A stretch of 64,000 nt of DNA. Origin: Megaleporinus macrocephalus (lineage: Eukaryota > Chordata > Actinopteri > Characiformes > Anostomidae). Position 1 is the stretch's first letter. Each line of letters starts with the position of its first letter. Below, piece by piece: positions 60,801 through 64,000 of the stretch. The DNA lies in the NCBI GenBank assembly GCA_021613375.1, contig CM038704.1, forward strand, positions 33,232,582 to 33,296,581, given 5' to 3'. The notes beneath the pieces are model-generated. The model saw only the letters and a list, made by a program, of their open reading frames with translations. It was not told where the DNA came from and did no database searches. The position numbers were made by a program, and so were the translations under genes.

Positions 60801-63800
60801 GAATCACCCTCTATGGCCCGTCGGTACGTTGCAATTGTTCCTTTCACCTGACAGTGGCAGCAGTACATAAATGTATTGTGACGTCTGGCTGAACGTGTTG
60901 AAGAATGGACAAGAAAGGCATTGGAATGAACAATCGTCGCTTTATTGCTGAAACTACACTGGCTGCTATTGGCCCCAACCACGGCAAAATAACAACACGC
61001 CCCCCCTCTCTCTCTCTTTCACACCCCGCATCTGTGCTTTCTCGCCAGGCCCCCTACGCTCTCCTCCAGTCACACGCTTGTCTTATACCTTAAGCAAGGC
61101 AAAGTTAAATAAACTTAAGGCTTATTTAAGGCTCATTTGTTCTCCCTCTACGTGCGGAAACGTCTGCATGCGTTTCAAGCAATATGACCGTCACTGCCAC
61201 ATACATTCTCTGCATCAGCTCTGTTATTGCTGAGCAACGCTTCTAGTAGAAGGCAGTTCCGAGTTGGGCTGACACGATTCCTCGAGTAACTCGATTATAA
61301 AAAATCATCGACAGAAATTCTTTGCCTCAAAGATTCGTTTAACTCATACAACCATATACAGTGCACTACGCGCTTACGGTGTTGACAGGTGACACGAAGA
61401 AGACCTGATTTGATGGCGCGGATTGCAAAGTAGAGAAAGAGAGAGAGAATAAGGAGAGGCAGAAACAGAAACAACGGGCCGGAGAAAACCTTACACAGTG
61501 TCCACAGTCTACTGTAAAACCGAACTAGCCGAGGGAGCCGTTACTGAGAGTGAACCTGAAGAAAGACGAGGCTGAAGTTAGCTTCTTATGTGAATTCCAC
61601 CTTTCCACCTTAAATGTCGCAGCAGTTAAAGGCGCCGTAATGTAACTTCTATACCATTTAAGGTGGAACGAAGGATTCAAATAAGAAGCTAACTTCAGAA
61701 AGCAACTGAGCTTTCCCAGCAAAGTGATAGCGAATCTGAGTTTTACGGTAATCCCTAGCCGAGCACGACTTCAGAGTTTCAGTGTTTCAGCACGTCCAGT
61801 CCACAGAGTGGAGCGACACACAGTAACCATAACATTTAGCCTAAGTCAGTGTGATGGCGAGTTGAGATAAAGGTTAGTAAAGCGTGTATGTTAGTTGTGG
61901 TTACAAGTAATGGCTAGTTAAGAACGTTAGTCTGTGTAATAGTGAGTTATGTCTGTAAATGATCTAAGCTTTGCTTAAGAACATAACCACAAAAAATAAA
62001 AGCCTAAATTTTTACTTAACCGTTTTGATTATAGTTACAAGCAAGCAAACCCTCACAAGAACATACACCCCTCACATACACTTTTTCCTCCCAGTGATGC
62101 ATAAAATACACAGTAAACTAAATATCAGGTGGTGTTTTTAGCAATTTGGAGCCTAAAATGCACTAAATCCAATACAGCGAAAAAATTCAGTTTAGTTTGT
62201 TTTGCACTAAGTGGGTCAGTAAGTGTAAGACAAGCTTCAGCATAGTAACTGAATGTACAATAGCCAGTCTTGTGAACTTAAAGTATTATACATAGTTCTA
62301 GTAATACATTTCAATAATAGTAATTATTAACATGTTTTCTTTCAAACTGTATTAAAAAGTAAATCAAACATGGATGAGCTCGCAGTTCTTTATTTACTTC
62401 AACAACGAAGAAAAACGACTGTTTGCCTCTGTGCCGTGGGAAAATTACTCGTACAACCAAAAAAAGTCACGCTGTTTCTTCTTCACTGTGTTCGTATGGA
62501 AGTGGTGGCGTCTTGTACTGCCCTATGTAAAAGTATTATATATAAATAATACTTTTGGAAAAAGAGACAGGCCCTTTAGTATTTTGATATTGTCTAATTT
62601 GGCCCCCTGATCTAGAGGATTGCTAATTTGACGATGTCATGTTCCATTTATGTATATGAATACTTTTTATGTTCTTTATCCGGGCTGACGCACAACTGTT
62701 GTAGTCTGTTCAATCTGTTTACAAAACAATAAGAAACTCTGCCTCTGTTTTAATTTAAAGTCAAAGTTATTTATATAAAGTAGATACAGTAGATGGCATC
62801 ATCAAACGCAGATGGTTGGAGTTCGCTAGCTAGTCTCCCGACTCTGGATCTGCACATATAGCGTTTTACCTGCTTCCCACATACCTGATCAACTAATCTT
62901 ATCATTAACACCACCTTACTGAGTTATTACAACGTTTACAGCAGGACACGCTCTAAACTGTAGAGGGCAGTGTGCTTTCAGGACCAGGATTAAGCAAGGC
63001 TAAGCTTGCGTTAGCAGCCTTAAAGCTAGCTAACGGTGGTGCTGGAGAGCTGATGTCCAGCGCGGTGTGGTGATTTTCTCTAAAGACAAACGCTAAACTC
63101 TCTTTCTCTCTGTTGACACTGTCTAGATAACTTAGTTCCATCATAAGTAGCGACAGGTCACAGACTCGTATGGTCTTCCCGGGTTTAGACCACATTTGTG
63201 TAAGTGTGCATTTGATTGACGGCTACTCGGCTTGTCCCGCCTCTCCATACACGCCGAAGTAGTTATGATTGGATTTTTTCCCTAACTTGTCTCGCCTCTC
63301 CATATACACGCCAAAGTAGTTCTGATTGGATGTTTTCCCTTACTTGTCTCGCCTCTCCATACACGCCGAAGTAGTTCTGATTGGATGTTGTCCCTGCCAA
63401 ACATATTCGTCTCGTTTTTATTCAGTGACTAAAGTGTCAATCAATTTCGTCATAGTTTTTATCCTTTGTGTAGATTTTAGTTAGTTTTCGTCTCGTTCTC
63501 GTCATGAAAAAAAGGTTCGTTGACGAAAACTATGACGAAAATAGTCATAGAAATTAACACTGCAGTGAGGTCTTCAAATCGACAAGACTTGAATTTCATG
63601 TATCACTAGTTCAAGTTACATTTTTGGCAAATAAAATCCACTTTTTGCAAAAATGTTTAACATGGTGTGTAACCTTAATCAACATGTGCTATGTCTATTT
63701 TGTCAGCATTGTTTAATAAGCCTTTTCACAGCATTATTACATGAAATTTTGAAATCTGATTTGTTTTGTCTTCACAGCAATGAACACAAGGGTAACTGCA

Positions 63801-64000
63801 GTGATATGTCATCTGGCGGCTCTCCTGGTTATTCTGCCTCTTCAGGCAAGGCAAATCAATGCTCTGACCCAATCGTTAAACCTACTCAAGCTTCAGCGGA
63901 CCACCACAATTTCCAGGTTCCCTCTTCAGTCAGGTTCCTGACAGATATTAGTGACCTGGGTCAACCAGAGAGCTTGACCCCCACCCTGGACCAGCAGGCA
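52462..64000 (+). CDS. ppp4r1l: ppp4r1l: PP4 regulatory subunit 1-like HEAT-repeat protein (5' part, 11 exons)
   Basis: The exons are 52462-52468, 53976-54020, 54522-54651, 57138-57244, 58260-58402, 58492-58638, 58834-58941, 59591-59656, 59835-59993, 60107-60228 and 63778-64000 (cut by the window). They give 419 codons, all joins are in frame, and all sites are GT-AG. The product aligns with the N-terminal half of PPP4R1: TPLGRLEKYAFSENVFNR, EPTVRAELMEQVPNIA, QVRKTSQAALL, VCPVLLELTEPSSDD, VRKVCAANFG and KACAECFMVVS. PPP4R1 is a HEAT-repeat scaffold that binds the PP4 catalytic subunit and directs it to substrates. I assign ppp4r1l, not ppp4r1, from its position beside rab22a and vapb. ATG context is good (A at -3, G at +4). 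Confidence 0.9.
53120..53520 (+). repeat. Interspersed repeat of a type common in ostariophysan fish
   Basis: Contains the phrases CAGTCCAGTAGTGACACTGA, 'tgtctgatccactta' and 'gtcctgaccattaaagaaca'. I recall these from a very abundant dispersed repeat of these fishes, though its class is not certain to me. Boundaries are approximate. This is recognition from memory and needs a repeat-library search. Confidence 0.5.
53814..53875. repeat. Perfect inverted repeat: 29-bp arms, 4-nt loop
   Basis: The left arm 53814-53842 and the right arm 53847-53875 are exact reverse complements around AACC. The arm core is CACACCTAACAATA. No terminator or transposon context was recognised. Confidence 0.95.
53976..54020 (+). 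CDS. ppp4r1l: ppp4r1l coding exon 2
   Basis: Acceptor TTCACAG, donor GTGAGT. Encodes the acidic segment LSLYFEDGHDDLDD, matching the acidic N-terminus of PPP4R1. Confidence 0.85.
54021..54521 (+). other. ppp4r1l: ppp4r1l intron 2
   Basis: 501 bp, dominated by a G-rich minisatellite (54250-54388). Confidence 0.7.
54250..54388 (+). repeat. G-rich minisatellite (quadruplex-prone)
   Basis: Irregular repeats of GGGTTGGCTTGGGGTGGG with many runs of three or more G on the coding strand. Confidence 0.85.
54522..54651 (+). CDS. ppp4r1l: ppp4r1l coding exon 3
   Basis: Acceptor TTTGCAG, donor GTAAGT. Encodes FGFDDYASECDG and TPLGRLEKYAFSENVFNR, the start of the HEAT array. Confidence 0.93.
54727..54793. 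repeat. (TA)n microsatellite
   Basis: About 33 TA units preceded by a short CA run. Confidence 0.95.
55756..56927. mobile_element. Non-autonomous hAT-like element, copy 1 (1,172 bp)
   Basis: It begins TAGGGCTGAAACGATT and ends CAGCTGCAGCCCTA. Perfect 8-bp duplications AATAAAAT flank it (55748-55755 and 56928-56935). There is no transposase ORF. It contains an inner inverted-repeat module at 56068-56179. The same family occurs at 61264-62356. Confidence 0.9.
56068..56179. repeat. Inverted-repeat module nested in the hAT-like element
   Basis: TTAGCTTCTTATGTAAATTC...TTCCACCTTAAATG pairs with CATTTAAGGTGGAACGGGGT...AATAAGAAGCTAA. The same module sits in copy 2 (61578-61694), and a worn one stands alone near 36921-37125. 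Confidence 0.7.
57138..57244 (+). CDS. ppp4r1l: ppp4r1l coding exon 4
   Basis: Follows a long T tract and AAG acceptor; donor GTATGC. Encodes QIVARGLLDVLREFSDNEND and SVMETVARMSEDA, a HEAT repeat. Confidence 0.93.
57245..58259 (+). other. ppp4r1l: ppp4r1l intron 4
   Basis: 1.0 kb, no supported feature. Confidence 0.6.
58260..58402 (+). CDS. ppp4r1l: ppp4r1l coding exon 5
   Basis: Acceptor TTTCAG, donor GTAAGT. Encodes EPTVRAELMEQVPNIAMFLN and ends at DPNNQ, in phase 0. Confidence 0.95.
58492..58638 (+). CDS. ppp4r1l: ppp4r1l coding exon 6
   Basis: 49 codons in phase 0: VRKTSQAALLVLLEQGLMCK, then VCPVLLELTEPSSDDDYKIE. Acceptor TTCTAG, donor GTAAGC. Confidence 0.95.
58834..58941 (+). CDS. 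ppp4r1l: ppp4r1l coding exon 7
   Basis: 36 codons in phase 0, IMCKLVSMLSRDTVENLLLV to FQVRK. Acceptor TTACAG, donor GTATGT. Confidence 0.95.
58942..59590 (+). other. ppp4r1l: ppp4r1l intron 7
   Basis: 649 bp. A short tandem duplication of 'agcagtacca' occurs near 59241-59265. Nothing else was seen. Confidence 0.5.
59591..59656 (+). CDS. ppp4r1l: ppp4r1l coding exon 8
   Basis: 22 codons, VCAANFGEFCSIVGQKATEK and LL, between acceptor CATTAG and donor GTAAGA. Confidence 0.95.
59835..59993 (+). CDS. ppp4r1l: ppp4r1l coding exon 9
   Basis: 53 codons, with MPKFFDLCSDTLWGIRKACA, ECFMVVSNC and KLSPLFINLISD. Acceptor TTTTAG, donor GTAAGC. Confidence 0.95.
60107..60228 (+). CDS. ppp4r1l: ppp4r1l coding exon 10
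   Basis: Encodes VRQAAFQSLGCFISTFANPS and a variable tail HFHEDGPLHEIPKPKDR. This is the end of the first HEAT block. Acceptor TTCAG, donor GTAGGC. Confidence 0.95.
61264..62356. mobile_element. Non-autonomous hAT-like element, copy 2, right end missing
   Basis: The start TTGGGCTGACACGATT and the interior (for example GAACTAGCCGAGGGAGCCGT) are nearly identical to copy 1. Similarity stops at about 62356, before the right terminal repeat, so it is truncated or interrupted. It retains a 36-bp segment after the left end that copy 1 lacks. Confidence 0.8.
61578..61694. repeat. Inverted-repeat module nested in hAT-like copy 2
   Basis: Same module as 56068-56179, with the arms TTCCACCTTAAATG and CATTTAAGGTGGAACG. 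Confidence 0.65.
63231..63397 (+). repeat. Three tandem copies of a 55-57-bp unit
   Basis: Units start at 63231, 63286 and 63343. Each has CTTGTCTCGCCTCTCCATAC or a close variant, then 'gaagtagttctgattggatg'. Each unit carries one ATTGG (inverted CCAAT). Confidence 0.9.
63778..64000 (+). CDS. ppp4r1l: ppp4r1l coding exon 11 (partial, cut by window end)
   Basis: Acceptor TTCACAG; open to the window edge. Encodes a Ser/Pro-rich, low-complexity stretch (SNEHKGNCSDMSSGGSPGYS and on), as expected for the variable linker between the two HEAT blocks of PPP4R1. Confidence 0.85.

Larger units (their letters stand above)
60229..63777 (+). other. ppp4r1l: ppp4r1l intron 10 (3.5 kb), packed with repeats
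   Basis: From about 60690 most of it looks repeat-derived: an unplaced segment to 61263, the hAT-like copy 2 (61264-62356), another repeat-like segment to about 63565 that includes a 55-bp tandem repeat (63231-63397), and a right end rich in ACGAAAAC phrases, like the ends of fish DNA transposons. No exon was seen. Confidence 0.6.

Overview
This is a vertebrate nuclear window, almost certainly from a teleost fish. It has long introns with GT-AG sites, AT-rich non-coding DNA, long (TA)n microsatellites, and many fish-type LINE, Tc1-like and hAT-like repeats. Three protein-coding genes can be assembled exon by exon: vapb (minus strand, six coding exons, 246 aa), rab22a (minus strand, seven coding exons, 196 aa) and the 5' half of a PPP4R1-type gene, ppp4r1l (plus strand, eleven exons, running off the right edge). 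VAPB, RAB22A and PPP4R1L are neighbours on human 20q13, whereas the paralogues VAPA, RAB31 and PPP4R1 lie together on 18p11. The protein-level match to RAB22A and VAPB, rather than RAB31 and VAPA, places the window in the 20q13-type block. I infer that the exact fish lineage cannot be named from this sequence.

Layout. Positions 1-5583 hold a nest of two non-LTR retrotransposons. A nearly complete L2/CR1-like LINE, with an SGNH-esterase ORF1 and an endonuclease/reverse-transcriptase ORF2, sits in the 3' end of another LINE. Its two ORFs share one frame and are separated by a single TGA. Positions 6252-6391 look like one spliced exon of an unidentified plus-strand gene. An L1-clade LINE with a 17-bp target-site duplication follows (6485-11875). 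Positions 12-19.3 kb contain an hAT-like element and two Tc1-like elements. One of these carries back-to-back inverted duplications.

vapb occupies about 20.2-35.7 kb. Its introns carry a Ty3/Gypsy remnant, short TIR elements, a second copy of one Tc1-like family, and microsatellites. A 2.7-kb intergenic stretch with a telomere-like (TTAGGG)n tract separates vapb from the 3' end of rab22a (about 38.4-51.9 kb). rab22a and ppp4r1l start head to head, with 559 bp between their start codons. That gap holds a YY1-type site and an extended E-box. ppp4r1l introns contain a perfect 62-bp hairpin palindrome, a G-rich minisatellite, and two copies of an hAT-like non-autonomous element.

The three host genes have distinct cellular roles. 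vapb encodes an ER membrane tether that binds FFAT-motif proteins. rab22a encodes an endosomal small GTPase. ppp4r1l encodes a HEAT-repeat regulatory subunit of protein phosphatase 4. They are linked by ancient synteny, not by a common pathway. No prokaryotic-style system, CRISPR array or new gene cluster was found. The least expected items are the LINE ORF1-TGA-ORF2 arrangement, the orphan exon, the template-switch-like palindromes, and an apparently intact ppp4r1l (its human counterpart is described as a pseudogene).
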